From Salmonirosea aquatica (GTDB lineage: Bacteria > Bacteroidota > Bacteroidia > Cytophagales > Spirosomataceae), in NCBI RefSeq assembly GCF_009296315.1, contig NZ_WHLY01000002.1:5802501-5866500 (forward strand): a stretch of 64,000 bases of DNA, read 5' to 3'. The notes beneath the pieces are model-generated. The model was not told the DNA's origin and searched no databases. It worked only from the letters and a program-made list of their open reading frames with translations. Below, piece by piece: positions 27,510-37,032 of this stretch. Made by a program: the position numbers and the translations under genes. The stretch's first letter is position 1; every line of letters begins with the position of its first letter.

Positions 27510-27798
27510 GATACCGAACATTCAGCCTTTACGGCCTGCTCCGCCAACTTCGGTAGGGATTATATAGCTAAAGTCTCTGGAAAACAGCAGCATGAGTAGT
27601 ATTTTATAAAGTTGCACTGTTTTTCATCAGAAAACTTAGCCAAGCAACTGGCTATCTGTCTGTTGTCTTGCAAACTTTATTTCTTTAGCCCCAAAATCTC
27701 GGGATCTTGCCCGCCCTTTGACATTTTGGCAATTTCCATTTTTCCAAAAATCCGAATATATGAATGACCCCTCCCTCCCCCCTCTCGAGCCTCGAGGG

Positions 27799-29295
27799 CT
27801 AGAGGAAGTCGATCTCGAAGCCGCCGTCGACCCAGTTGAACCCGCCGTTGGTGCGCCACACCACGTAGTAGTCGGCCGTGTCTGAGAGGTGAGTCGCCCG
27901 CTCTTGGTCTTCCTGCTTGTCCTTGGTCTCACTGCTCTTGTCCTTGCCGTAGCCCGCGGTGATGGGTGCGCGCGACATCGACACCAGCGTGCTCTTGGCC
28001 AGCACTGGATGGAAGCGCAGGTAGAGACCATCCTCCTGGGTCTCTGACAGGACCTTGTGCATGAGCTTCTGGATCTCATCCTTGGGAGGATTATAGGTCA
28101 GCGGGTTCAGGATAACTTCCCACTGAGCATCCTCAAATACTTTCACCACCTCCTGGAAGTTAGTCATCATGGTACCCATGGCATTCTTCTTGGTACCGGC
28201 CGAGAGGTTGTTCCCATTGCGGTCCCCGGTAATCACGATCTTACGCAGAGCCTGCTGGTCCAGCTGCTCCAACAGTTCATGGGCCAGGCTCTGTGCCATG
28301 GTCATCTCCACCCGGGGCTCCTTAACAAACACGTTCATGATGCAGTGCTGGCCCTTACCATGGTCCTGCCACACCGTGCAACTGGTGAAGTGGGCGTTGA
28401 AGTCGAAGGATCCTACAGGTACCTTATGCGGATCATAGAAGGTACGCTCATCGATATCACTATGGTGATCCCAATCCAGGGCAGTATAGAACGACTTCGG
28501 TATCTTGGACAACCGCTTGCCCAGCACTTCCACATCGAACTCGATCTTGCTCAGCTTCTTTTCCAGGTTATCGATATAATTCGCCGGCAGGAAAGCCGCA
28601 TTATCCTTCGTGGTCACCTGCATGAAGAAATACCGGTCCGGCTCCTCCTTCATCAGCTCCTCGATATCGAACATCCATTCCCCGGTCGAGCCATACGGCG
28701 GAGAAGAAAATACCGAAATCAGCCAGTGGAATGGGGAATCGAATTTCCCCACGTTCGCCCGGATCCGCCCTTCCAGAATCTTAAGCCAATCGCGCTTGAA
28801 CAAAAGCCCTTCGTCCATAAACGCGAAATCATCATTCCGCCCGCGGTGGAGGTCGGCCGTCATTTTGTAGGCGCACACCTCCATCACCCAGCCGTTCGGG
28901 AAGCTCACGCAGTTGTCCCAGTTCTCGGGCTCCTGCCAGGGCTTGTCCCAATCCTCCGGAGGCTTTTTCCACAAAACATATTCTCCCTGGCCCGTTTTCG
29001 GATTGTACTCCCGGACATCGAAATGCTCGGCCCAAACCGACTTTATACCAGGGAAAATCGACCGCTGGAACTGCGTCACCGTCATACAGGCGAACTGTCC
29101 CTTGGCCCGGGGCAGTTCGTTCTTGCTCATCAGCATCAGCAGCGACATGGCCACCGACTTTCCGGATCCGATCCCCCCGACCATGGCTGTGGTCTTGGTG
29201 CCTTCCGCATCGAGGTCGTACATCACCGCTTCCAGGAAATCAGCCTGCTTATCGTTGATCTCGATCTCGAGTTCAGTCTCATTACTGGATTTCAT
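27799..29295 (-). CDS. Terminase large subunit
   Basis: 498-residue DNA-packaging motor. ATPase: Walker A GGIGSGKS at 40-47 and Walker B FAFMDE near 157-162. RNase H-like nuclease: FDFN at 297-300, ITGDRNGN near 363 and a final DTADYYV. It docks at the portal and cuts concatemers. Its start overlaps the presumed small subunit by 14 bp. It is the last gene of the leftward late region, about 28 kb from the portal gene, an unusual distance. The 290 bp beyond the stop are gene-free, with AT- to GC-rich transition. Confidence 0.92.
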   Translation of the reverse strand: MKSSNETELEIEINDKQADFLEAVMYDLDAEGTKTTAMVGGIGSGKSVAMSLLMLMSKNELPRAKGQFACMTVTQFQRSIFPGIKSVWAEHFDVREYNPKTGQGEYVLWKKPPEDWDKPWQEPENWDNCVSFPNGWVMEVCAYKMTADLHRGRNDDFAFMDEGLLFKRDWLKILEGRIRANVGKFDSPFHWLISVFSSPPYGSTGEWMFDIEELMKEEPDRYFFMQVTTKDNAAFLPANYIDNLEKKLSKIEFDVEVLGKRLSKIPKSFYTALDWDHHSDIDERTFYDPHKVPVGSFDFNAHFTSCTVWQDHGKGQHCIMNVFVKEPRVEMTMAQSLAHELLEQLDQQALRKIVITGDRNGNNLSAGTKKNAMGTMMTNFQEVVKVFEDAQWEVILNPLTYNPPKDEIQKLMHKVLSETQEDGLYLRFHPVLAKSTLVSMSRAPITAGYGKDKSSETKDKQEDQERATHLSDTADYYVVWRTNGGFNWVDGGFEIDFL

Positions 29296-29911
29296 ACACC
29301 GCTTCTTCGACTACAGTATCACTTTTCACCTGGTCATTCTTGATCACCGTCTTGCGCTTCAGCACAATTTTCTGCGGCTTCTTCTTATCATCCGATTTCA
29401 CCCGGGTCGGATCATAAGCGCCATCGATCGTGGCCGCCTCTTTCAAAAGCCCCCGGAATTCTTTTACCAAAAGGGCCATGTCCTTTGCGGTGCTTCTGGG
29501 CCTTATGATCTCAAAAATGTTCTCAGACGCATCATCGCCTTCCGAGTCCGATCCATCGGCCACACCCTTGATCTTTTCCATCACCAGCTGCGCGGCCGAC
29601 CGGAACTGCTCGGCGTACATCATCTTGATCCCGTCCGCGTTCCGGAGCGATCGCAATTCCGCGAATACCTCATAGGCCATCGCCAGCAGCTCCCTGGCCC
29701 GTCGATCCTGCACCCTCAGGCGCGGATCACTCTTGGCCAGCTTGATCACGTCGACGTCCGAAAAGCCCTGGCGGAGCCACCCCCGCAGCACGTCGATCTT
29801 CTCGAAGGTCTCCTCCTGCTGGGTGGTAAGCTGCCGGTCGCCCAGTAAATGCTGGCGGTAGACGTCCATCTCCTCGTAGACCTTCTCGAGGTACTTATTA
29901 TGTTGTCGCAT
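29282..29911 (-). CDS. Probable terminase small subunit
   Basis: 209 residues, helical. By position (immediately before and overlapping the large subunit) and by its N-terminal helical DNA-binding-like region (FEKIDVLRGWLRQGFSDVDVIKLAKSDP) it is the best TerS candidate: it would recognise phage DNA and load the motor. The C-terminus is Lys-rich (SDDKKKPQKIVLKRKTVIK). No sequence signature proves it. Confidence 0.6.
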   Translation of the reverse strand: MRQHNKYLEKVYEEMDVYRQHLLGDRQLTTQQEETFEKIDVLRGWLRQGFSDVDVIKLAKSDPRLRVQDRRARELLAMAYEVFAELRSLRNADGIKMMYAEQFRSAAQLVMEKIKGVADGSDSEGDDASENIFEIIRPRSTAKDMALLVKEFRGLLKEAATIDGAYDPTRVKSDDKKKPQKIVLKRKTVIKNDQVKSDTVVEEAVYEIQ

Positions 29912-30302
29912 AGGTCAAATCCACTATTTGAGTTCTCAATCCATCCTTCATCGCCTCCATCTTTTCAAGGTCTGCAGCCCACTGCTCCGCCTTTTTATGG
30001 TCCGGGCTCAGTTCCAGTTTCTTTCGCGTTTTCGAGATATTCACATTCAGCCGTTGCAGTTCCAGCTTCACTTCCGCCAATCCGGGAGGCGAGGGTACCT
30101 GCTCGGCGGCCGTGGGCTTTTCGGGCGGTAGCTGCCCGGTTTTCTGCACATACTCGATGCTGAGCATCACCTTCTTCCACGCCTCCCGGGTTGCCAGGAT
30201 CTTCGCGATCACCGGCTTGACGCCGGCCACGTCGTCTTCCCGGAATTCGTGCAGGCTGTTACTGAAAAGAGCAGCTTCCCGGTGCAGACCATCGGCCCGC
30301 AC
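29898..30302 (-). CDS. Coiled-coil phage protein, unknown
   Basis: 134 residues from a GTG start; the frame is open further upstream, and its start region nearly touches the previous gene's stop. A long coiled coil (VKLELQRLNVNISKTRKKLEL, AADLEKMEAMKDGLR) dominates. Overlaps the next gene by 14 bp. Possibly packaging- or head-related by position. Confidence 0.55.
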   Translation of the reverse strand: MRADGLHREAALFSNSLHEFREDDVAGVKPVIAKILATREAWKKVMLSIEYVQKTGQLPPEKPTAAEQVPSPPGLAEVKLELQRLNVNISKTRKKLELSPDHKKAEQWAADLEKMEAMKDGLRTQIVDLTYATT

Positions 30303-30340
30303 CAGAAGCTGCTCTAGTACCTGTTCTGTTGACCCGACGC

Positions 30341-30649
30341 TTAACTCTGCGCCTCGGTTTTTTTTTCTGGGTCGGCGGCATCAGGTTGGTCAGTACTCTG
30401 CGCATCCACTACTTTCGGCAAGGGGGCCAATTTGGGAGCTACGGGTACCTGCACCTGGGGGACTACGGGTTGGGCGGTACTCTGCTCAATTTCCGCCGAC
30501 TCTTCGCTTTCTTCCTGGGGAATGTCGCCCAATGCATCCGCATAGGCTTTCTGAGCCGCTTCCAGCACGGCCGCGGTTTCTTCCGAACCCACAGCCTTAT
30601 GACGCATCTCCGCCATTTGCATCGACGCCTTTAGTTTTTGAATTTCCAT
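30341..30649 (-). CDS. Acidic phage protein, unknown
   Basis: 102 residues: a helical N-terminus (IQKLKASMQMAEMRHKA) and a disordered acidic/proline-rich C-terminal half (VPQVQVPVAPKLAPLPKV). No family recognised. Sits in the head/packaging transcription unit. Confidence 0.55.
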   Translation of the reverse strand: MEIQKLKASMQMAEMRHKAVGSEETAAVLEAAQKAYADALGDIPQEESEESAEIEQSTAQPVVPQVQVPVAPKLAPLPKVVDAQSTDQPDAADPEKKTEAQS

Positions 30650-30728
30650 TTCGGTATTGAAAAATGATGGTTCTGGGAATAAATTTCTAAAAATGACCTG
30701 ACGGTCCGCCGCGCGGTCGCTTCCGGGC

Positions 30729-30923
30729 TTACTTACCCTTCGCCATGGCTATCTCGGCAGGAGCATCGGTCTTCGACTTATTGTCTTCATCCACCCGCGC
30801 ATCGCCATTTGCATGAAGCACTTCAAGCTCCTTCTGGGAGCAAGTGGCCAAGTACTTCGTATTACCACCGACGAAGACATAGTCCTCCTTGCCGGCCTTG
30901 TCGTTTAATTTGAATTTTGACAT
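30729..30923 (-). CDS. Small phage protein, unknown
   Basis: 64 residues (MSKFKLNDKAGKEDYVFVGG...). It begins after an AT-rich leader typical for the region. The N-terminal 40 residues look like a small beta domain; the tail is charged. Possibly a head decoration or completion protein, by position only. Confidence 0.55.
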   Translation of the reverse strand: MSKFKLNDKAGKEDYVFVGGNTKYLATCSQKELEVLHANGDARVDEDNKSKTDAPAEIAMAKGK

Positions 30924-30980
30924 GGTTGTAGTGAAAATGGAAACGACCCATGCATGGGCCGCTCCCGGATGATTACTTGT

Positions 30981-31685
30981 TTAAGGGGTTACCAGCGGCG
31001 TCACATCAAACGTCACCGCCGGCCCCAGGGGCATGATGGGTACCTGCATACCGTCCTGCTTGGCCATGAAGGTCGTCTCCTTCCGGGCGGTACCCTTCTC
31101 GGGCATCGTGCCTTTCATCTCACACATCATCGGGATGTACTTCTGGCCGATGTAGTAGAGCTTGTCGTCGTTGCCCTGCACGATGAAGTTCACCGGCGTT
31201 TCGTACAGCAGGCCCGAGAGCTTCACCGTTTCCGCATTGTAGCCCAGGAACTTGAATTCCAGCGACTGCGTGTACCCGCCGCCGATCTTCATCTCGGTGT
31301 CGAATTTGGTCGAATCGTACCAGGCCTCCAGCTCCACGAACTTCTTGCCCGTCACCAGCGGAATGGCCCCGGTGAATTCACCCGCCGACTTGACCAGGTC
31401 ATAGTTCAGAAACTCATTCAGCAGATCCTCCGTCAGCACGATGTAGAGCCGCTTCGCCCCGCCGATGGTCAGCATCTGCGTTTTGCGCTTGATCCCGATC
31501 AGTGCCGTCGTGGCCCCCAAATGGCCCTGTAATTCGAACAGCGTAAAACCCGTCAGGTACTGTGTGGCCACAGTGGCCGCACTCCCGGCCAGCAGGCCCG
31601 CCATCAGGTTGCCGGTGTTCACCGTCACGGTGGCCACCAGCATCAGGAGTGCTACTCCCGCCAAAATCTTGAAAATCCCTCTCAT
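30981..31685 (-). CDS. Structural-region protein with hydrophobic N-terminus
   Basis: 234 residues. The first 30 are strongly hydrophobic (FKILAGVALLMLVATVTV), unusual for a virion protein and possibly a membrane segment or signal. The rest is beta-rich with a repeated aromatic pattern (LEAWYDSTKFDTEMKIGGGY). It lies just after the capsid gene in transcription order, so it may be a second virion protein. No family recognised. Confidence 0.55.
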   Translation of the reverse strand: MRGIFKILAGVALLMLVATVTVNTGNLMAGLLAGSAATVATQYLTGFTLFELQGHLGATTALIGIKRKTQMLTIGGAKRLYIVLTEDLLNEFLNYDLVKSAGEFTGAIPLVTGKKFVELEAWYDSTKFDTEMKIGGGYTQSLEFKFLGYNAETVKLSGLLYETPVNFIVQGNDDKLYYIGQKYIPMMCEMKGTMPEKGTARKETTFMAKQDGMQVPIMPLGPAVTFDVTPLVTP

Positions 31686-31762
31686 TGGTAGTTGAAAAAA
31701 TTTAATTGTGGATGGATGAAATACGGGCGGACGTCGCCGTCCGCCCAGGATGTGGGTTCCTC

Positions 31763-32731
31763 TTAAACCTTATCGTTCAGGTAAATCCAGTCCGGCGTGG
31801 CGTAGTCGAAGTCCAGCGACACCCGCACGGTCAACTGCCAGCTCTTGATCTGCTTCACGATGTTGATCGAGAACATGTTGATATCCTCGTTGCACACGAA
31901 GAGCAGGTTCTGCTTGGGCGTGATCACGATCGTGTCCTTACCGGCCAGCCCGGGCTCGTTCACAAACGTCATGTTCGAGTAGTCGTCGAGCGTCGTGGGA
32001 CGATCGGCCGGACCCACGTGGTTGGGGAACAGCGTCCGGCGGTTCTGGCGATACTTGTCGTACACCGTACGGCTGGTGTATACGTTCAGGTTTTCGTTCA
32101 GCAGCTTCTGGTCGGTAGCGGCCACCAGGTCGGCCACGCCGTTCACCTGGGCATACGCGTTGGAAGCCGTGATGGCGGCGGCTGTGAACACGTGCGAAGC
32201 CGCGATATCACCACCCACACCCCGGCCCGTCGCAAACTTGGCGATGAAGCCATCGGCCAGCGAACCCGCTCCGGAACCGGCCGCATTGTACACCCCTTTG
32301 AAGGCCGTGTTCAGGCGCAGGAACTCGAAGTGCTTGGCCAGGATATAACCCAGGAAGAACAGCTCGAACGGATTCTTATTGACATCATTGAGCGAAAGCC
32401 CGGGCGTCTTCAGCCAGCCCAGGTACGTCTGGTAGGCCTCCTTAATGTCGCTGTACTTGAACTCCAGGTCGATGTCCGCCTCCTTGAACGAAGCGAAGCG
32501 CGTCTTCACCTCCAAGGCTGCCTTGGGGTCGAAGTTGTCCCCGGCCGGCCGCCAGGCATCCTTCACGCTCATGCGTACCAGGGGAGCGCGGTCGCGGGTC
32601 AGCAGCAGCGTGAAGTCACTACCCAGCCGCTCGGCTCCGAACATCACCCGGTCCTGGATGATGGCGCCATCCCCGTCGATGGTACGCATCAGATCGGTGT
32701 GGAAATTCGAAAAATCAATCGTTTTTGCCAT
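31763..32731 (-). CDS. Probable major capsid protein
   Basis: 322 residues, mixed alpha/beta, with a long helical middle (YQTYLGWLKTPGLSL ...) and a C-terminal beta block (WQLTVRVSLDFDYATPDWIYL) as in HK97-fold capsid proteins. The assignment rests on size, absence of signal or membrane features, and position: after a protease gene and a coiled-coil scaffold-like gene in the same transcript. No 100-residue propeptide region is obvious; the scaffold would be supplied separately. Confidence 0.65.
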   Translation of the reverse strand: MAKTIDFSNFHTDLMRTIDGDGAIIQDRVMFGAERLGSDFTLLLTRDRAPLVRMSVKDAWRPAGDNFDPKAALEVKTRFASFKEADIDLEFKYSDIKEAYQTYLGWLKTPGLSLNDVNKNPFELFFLGYILAKHFEFLRLNTAFKGVYNAAGSGAGSLADGFIAKFATGRGVGGDIAASHVFTAAAITASNAYAQVNGVADLVAATDQKLLNENLNVYTSRTVYDKYRQNRRTLFPNHVGPADRPTTLDDYSNMTFVNEPGLAGKDTIVITPKQNLLFVCNEDINMFSINIVKQIKSWQLTVRVSLDFDYATPDWIYLNDKV

Positions 32732-32779
32732 TGGAATAAAAAAAAAGAGTGGTTTAAATTTAAAATCAAGCTATTAGCT

Positions 32780-33190
32780 CTACTTCCCGCGCAGCTCGTG
32801 GAATACCTCGAGGGCGTGCTGGTTGTAGCTGGCCAGTTCGGGGTTCAGGCTGTTGGCATCGGCATTGCCTTCGGTTTTACCGGCGGCGGCCGCCTTGTCG
32901 TAGTGCGCCTTGTACTTGTCGCGCTCGCCAGACAGGCTGGTCACCTGGCCCTCCAGGTCGTTCACCTGCTTCTCCGTCGCCGCAACTTTCAGGTTGGCCG
33001 CTGCGAGTTGTTGCTCGGCTTCCGTCACTTTCAGGTTGGCCGCTTCCAGCTGCTCGATAGCAGCTTGCAGGGCGGCTGCTTCGCCGGCCAGGGCATTGTA
33101 CTCCTCCGTCGAGAGCTTCTCGCTCAGAGGTTGGTTTGACTTAGGGAAAAGCGTGGCCATGACGGCTGCGAATCCTACTAGTTTGCTCAT
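32780..33190 (-). CDS. Probable scaffolding protein
   Basis: 136 residues, almost all coiled coil, with an internal duplication (AANLKVTEAEQQLAAANLKVAATEKQ) and an acidic, Ala-rich middle. Located between the head protease and the capsid gene, the usual place of a scaffold. The N-terminus (MSKLVGFAAVMATLF) is hydrophobic, which is odd for a scaffold. Confidence 0.55.
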   Translation of the reverse strand: MSKLVGFAAVMATLFPKSNQPLSEKLSTEEYNALAGEAAALQAAIEQLEAANLKVTEAEQQLAAANLKVAATEKQVNDLEGQVTSLSGERDKYKAHYDKAAAAGKTEGNADANSLNPELASYNQHALEVFHELRGK

Positions 33191-33229
33191 GGATATTTAG
33201 TTAAAAATTGAAAGTTGAAAATGCTGGGG

Positions 33230-34093
33230 TTAAGCCCATGACCTGACTCGGTTGATCGTATCCGCCAAGCTGCCCAGGCGGTCCACCAGGCCAAGCCGCA
33301 GTGCGTCCCGCTTATTGTACATTTTGCCGGTCAGGGGTTCGTCACTTATCATTTTACCGGCACGACCCCGGCGTACGTAGCCATCAAAACTGGCCTTGGC
33401 CTCATTCAATTGGGCGGTGATCTCTGCCCGTAGTTCATCGGTAAGCGGCTCCACGCCGTTGATTCGGGCTTTATCCTGGGAGCCATCCGCCCGGAAAATC
33501 GTCACCTTTTGTCCGGACTTTTCTAATTGTTCGGAGCGGTCGACGTACACCATCAGCACTCCGATGCTACCCACGCTGCTCACAATGCCGTTTTCCATCG
33601 TGATGTCATCCGCCTGGCTGGCCACGAACATCCCAGCGCTGGCGCAGTAGTTGGTCCACGCCTCGATGCGCTTGGGAAAGCTCGCCACCGCGTCGGCCAG
33701 CATATCGGTGCTGTCCACCGTGCCGCCCGGCGTGTCCATTTTCAGCACCACCCCTTTCACCTGCTTCTCGGTAGCGGCTTCGGCCAATACCGAGGCAATT
33801 TCCTCATTACCGCCCCCACAAAAGCCGTAACGGCTCATCGTGCCGTTGATGGGGATCACCGCCACATCGCCACCACCGGCAGTCAGATACTTGTCGAGCA
33901 GGTATCTCGAATAGCTGAAATTCCCCTGGCTATCCCGGAAGCTAATACCAGCACGGAGCTGCTCGTTAGCCCGGAGAAAATGCGGCGGGATCGGATCGAA
34001 GCCTGCCGCCAGGCGGGGCAGGATGATCCCTTCCATGCGGTGGGCAAAGGGCTCGTCGATGAACCATAGGCCCGAAAATGTCTCTGCGTTCAC
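33230..34093 (-). CDS. S49-type (SppA-like) prohead maturation protease
   Basis: 287 residues with a ClpP/crotonase-fold S49 domain: VAVIPINGTMSRYG near 77-90, VKGVVLKMDTPGGTVDST near 112-129 and the nucleophile Ser152 in NYCASAGMFVAS. Such proteases cut scaffold and capsid propeptides during head maturation. Start codon is GTG at 34093; no ATG fits upstream. It is the first gene of the head/packaging transcription unit, 89 nt downstream of a GTCCTTT box. Confidence 0.85.
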   Translation of the reverse strand: MNAETFSGLWFIDEPFAHRMEGIILPRLAAGFDPIPPHFLRANEQLRAGISFRDSQGNFSYSRYLLDKYLTAGGGDVAVIPINGTMSRYGFCGGGNEEIASVLAEAATEKQVKGVVLKMDTPGGTVDSTDMLADAVASFPKRIEAWTNYCASAGMFVASQADDITMENGIVSSVGSIGVLMVYVDRSEQLEKSGQKVTIFRADGSQDKARINGVEPLTDELRAEITAQLNEAKASFDGYVRRGRAGKMISDEPLTGKMYNKRDALRLGLVDRLGSLADTINRVRSWA

Positions 34094-34181
34094 ATTACAT
34101 TAAAAATAAGGGTGTGGATATAAGGCATCCGGATTTGGAAAACTTCTAGGCAACGAAGAAAAAGCACTTTCCCGGCCCCCG

Positions 34182-34188
34182 AAAGGAC
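34182..34188 (-). promoter_or_regulatory. Late-unit box A (GTCCTTT) before the head/packaging genes
   Basis: On the minus strand GTCCTTTCGGGGGCC directly follows the terminator at 34194-34224 and precedes the protease gene. One of five copies that open the late transcription units; probable phage-specific promoter element. Confidence 0.5.
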
Positions 34189-34193
34189 GAAAA

Positions 34194-34224
34194 AAGCCCC
34201 TTCATCACGGAGATGAAGGGGCTT
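34194..34224 (-). terminator. Terminator of the tail-fibre unit
   Basis: Perfect 13-bp stem AAGCCCCTTCATC / GATGAAGGGGCTT, loop ACGGA, followed on the minus strand by TTTTTT-like tract. Ends the 39785-34246 unit. Confidence 0.85.
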
Positions 34225-34245
34225 GGAAAATCTATTCGCGGGTCT

Positions 34246-34683
34246 TCACAGCTGGCTCAAATCATCCAAATTGCCGCGCTGGATCATCCGTCCCATCAGC
34301 AGCTGCAAAAGCTGCTCGATGGGTGCGCCCAGCATGCCCCAGATCGCCAGCACCTCGGGCACGGCCCCTTCGGTGCCCGGCTCCACTAGGGCGAAGGTGG
34401 CGTCCACAAGTTTGGAGGTGTCGCTGGTCACGTGTACGGGGTACTGGCCCGACGGATGGTACCTCCGGTAGGGCTCCCACTCGCCGTACTGGGTCCAGCC
34501 GTTGGGGCCGGGCGTGCCGTCTTCCAGCACCTCCTGGATGGGCGTGGCCGTGCGGTGGAACTGCTCGACGTGCATGGCCGCCACGATCTTCCGTGTGGCC
34601 AGGCTGACGGAGAACTCGGTGCAGACGAAAACGTCCTTGCGGAGCGGGTTTTCGCCGGGGATGTCGATTCGGATCGGTTGCAT
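34246..34683 (-). CDS. Tail-region phage protein, paralogue of the 37791-38144 product
   Basis: 145 residues. The C-terminal half (SDTSKLVDATFALVEPG... VLAIWGMLGAPIEQLL) parallels the product of 37791-38144 (TDESFVDATGALVDGP... FQAIFDQAWPLLLPF), so the two are likely related virion or tail-tip proteins. Last gene of its unit, 20 bp before the terminator. Function unknown. Confidence 0.55.
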   Translation of the reverse strand: MQPIRIDIPGENPLRKDVFVCTEFSVSLATRKIVAAMHVEQFHRTATPIQEVLEDGTPGPNGWTQYGEWEPYRRYHPSGQYPVHVTSDTSKLVDATFALVEPGTEGAVPEVLAIWGMLGAPIEQLLQLLMGRMIQRGNLDDLSQL

Positions 34684-34684
34684 A

Positions 34685-35101
34685 TTACAGGGCGGTTAGT
34701 GCTATTTTCTTGATCGTGGAAGCGCCGGTCTTGATGTAGAAGTAGTTGTCGTCGTAGCAGGTGGCACCCAGCTCCATGGTCGTGTCGGTTCCGGCTACGG
34801 GCGTGTATCGGCGAAGGATCAGCCGCCGCTTGAAGCGCACGGGCGTATCGTCGGCGGTGAGAATGCTGTTCTGCCCGTCGTCGGCACTCGTTGCATCGGC
34901 ATCGTCGCGGTAGAAGATGCCCACCTTGCCGCTGTCGGTGACCAGCACGGCCTTGGCCAGTAGGTAGCGCGTGTTCCGCAGTTCGTCTATCGTAAACTGT
35001 GGCAGAAACAGCATCCTAAGCCGGGCGTAGTCCAGCAGCCTGCGCCAGATCTGCCCCCAATTGGGCACCTGCTCGGGTTTGGTTCCGGTTGTTAAACCCA
35101 T
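34685..35101 (-). CDS. Tail-region phage protein, unknown
   Basis: 138 residues, beta-rich (LAKAVLVTDSGKVGIFYRDD, FKRRLILRRYTPVAG). Adjacent to the tail fibre gene on one side and the 34246 gene on the other. A chaperone or fibre-tip role is possible by position; no domain recognised. Confidence 0.5.
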   Translation of the reverse strand: MGLTTGTKPEQVPNWGQIWRRLLDYARLRMLFLPQFTIDELRNTRYLLAKAVLVTDSGKVGIFYRDDADATSADDGQNSILTADDTPVRFKRRLILRRYTPVAGTDTTMELGATCYDDNYFYIKTGASTIKKIALTAL

Positions 35102-35113
35102 AATCTTGTTGGT

Positions 35114-37032
35114 TTATATTCGTGAAAGGGCTACGAGTTGCGAGTCTGTGATGCCTGGGCCATAAGTGGTAATCTCCCGTAGATATTTCCCCTGTACGGG
35201 AATGCCGGAAAAGCTGCCGTACCAGCCCGCTGTCGTATTGGTGCCCAGGTCATTGTGGCTGGTGGATACCACCGCCCCACCGTTCATGCTGGCTGCGAAG
35301 GCTCCCTTCTTAAAGCGAGCTGCAACCTTCAATATCCCTGTTCCTGGAAAGCTGCCCAGGACGTAATCGCCCGACAGCGCGTTGCTGCGGACCAGGATCA
35401 CGATAGTGCTATTGGCAGACCGCCTTATCGAGTACACGCTGTTAGGTGCGCCGGTGGTGTTGTATAAGAAGTCTTCCACCCCTCCCGCTTCCAGCATATC
35501 GCATTCGATCACCTGTGTCCATTCTCGCTTGTCGTAGACGCTCTCGAAGGCACGGCCCAGCATGTAGACCGAGGCGTTGCCACGCGAAGCAGGCACGTCG
35601 GCTGTCGGAATGTGGGGTGTGCGCAATGTTTTTTTTTCCAGCCCCGGCATTTTCGCTATTATGGCGGCAGCCGGATTACTTCCTGCCTTAACAATATAGT
35701 ATCGCAACCCGCCTGTGTTGTCCGATCCGAGTGTCACCTTGACCGAAACTGTCTGGTACTCTTCCGCCAGGACGATACTAACGGAAGACTGTATGTATGT
35801 GCCACCTACCCGACGAAGTTGCAGTACCACTTCCTTTCCAATATCGGCTATCGAGCCCGCTTTCAGCACAATCGAGCCCGTCCAGGTTTCGCCAGCAGCG
35901 GGAATTGCGCTCGTCTGGGAAAATAGTATGTCCGCCTGTGTGTTATCGAGCGTAATGAGGTAGCCATCGGCCTGTTGGGCGACCGCCCCCGCCCCTGTTA
36001 CTACCCAGGGTGATACACTAAGATTGCCGGATCGAAGCAACACATTCTCGGAACTCGGCCATACGGGCAGACCCAGGCATTTTCCTGTTAAGGCGTCGTA
36101 GTGCAATGCCCTGGCCGCCTGTGGAGCCGAACGGAGTATCCCGCGTCGGTCGCAGGTGGTCAGGTTGCCCGTAAAGGCCAATTCCAGACGCGGATCCAAC
36201 TCGCCGCTGTCGCAATGCCACGAAGCCAGGGGCGGTACGGTCGGCCAGTCGGTCGATCCGTTGAAGACGATCTCCGCCGCCTGGCTGACTAGCCCGTTGA
36301 CTTCCACCCGCTTGGCCTCGGACAGGGCCACGTTGTCACTAACCTGCTGCTGCCACACTTCGATCTGGGGGAACCAGCCCGCTATGGCGTCGTACATGGT
36401 CTGGATGGAGGGGAACCAGCCCGAGATGGCGTTGAACCAGCCCTGGATGGTGACATACCAGCCCTGCACGTCGGCCCGGCTCATGGTCACTGACACGGCG
36501 TCGTTGTCGACCTCCTGGTGCTTGGCGGCGATGTCCCCGTGGCGTTCGGCAATGTCTTCCTGCCGCTCGATGATGTCGGCCTGGCGGTTCTCCACATCGG
36601 CCCGGCTCATCGTGACCGACACCGTGTCATTATTGACTTCCTCATACTTGGGCAGGAAGTCCTCGTACTTGGCCGAGAAGTCGGCCACCTTCTCCAGCAC
36701 GTCGGCAAAGTAGGCCGGGATGGCCTGCTGTGTGCCGTCGTTGTAGTGCAGCACCAGGCTGCCATCGGCATCCTGCTCGATGTGGGTCAGCCCGCGCGGG
36801 GCGAAGTCCATGGCGTCGGCGATCACGTCGGTCAGCCCGGCCGCACCCAAAAAGCCCGTGGGGGGCATGGGGCCACGCCCCCGGTCCAGCCGGTGATGCG
36901 CACCAGCTTGCGGAAGCCGTCACTGAGCGAGACAAAGACCGGCGTCCAGCCTTTGGGCCCGCGCGGCCCGGTGGGCGTGGCGGGTACCTGGACGGGCCCG
37001 ACGGCCTGTATGTCGATTTTTCGGATACTCAT
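35114..37032 (-). CDS. Tail fibre/receptor-binding protein, frameshifted near N-terminus
   Basis: About 639 residues if the two frames are joined. First frame (start 37032): MSIRKIDIQ, collagen-like GPRGPKGWTP and ...VRITGWTGG. Second frame continues RGPMPPTGFLGAAGLTD. The shift falls in a C5 run at 36878-36882 (G5 on the coding strand); one more G would join them. Next come a repeat VSVTMSRADV twice, helical GWF repeats (GWFNAISGWFPSIQTMYDAI), and a C-terminal lectin-like beta domain (SVYSIRRSANSTIVILVRS ... WYGSFSGIPVQGKYL). It likely binds the host surface. Confidence 0.7.

Noticed and set aside
28057-29343. 428-codon plus-strand frame opposite the terminase gene
   Set aside because: Shadow of the terminase gene: the minus-strand product has clear ATPase and nuclease motifs, and the plus-strand translation is His/Arg/Leu-rich without a domain.
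31706-33139. 477-codon plus-strand frame opposite the capsid and scaffold genes
   Set aside because: Runs across two separate leftward genes and the gap between them; composition is typical of antisense GC-rich coding DNA.
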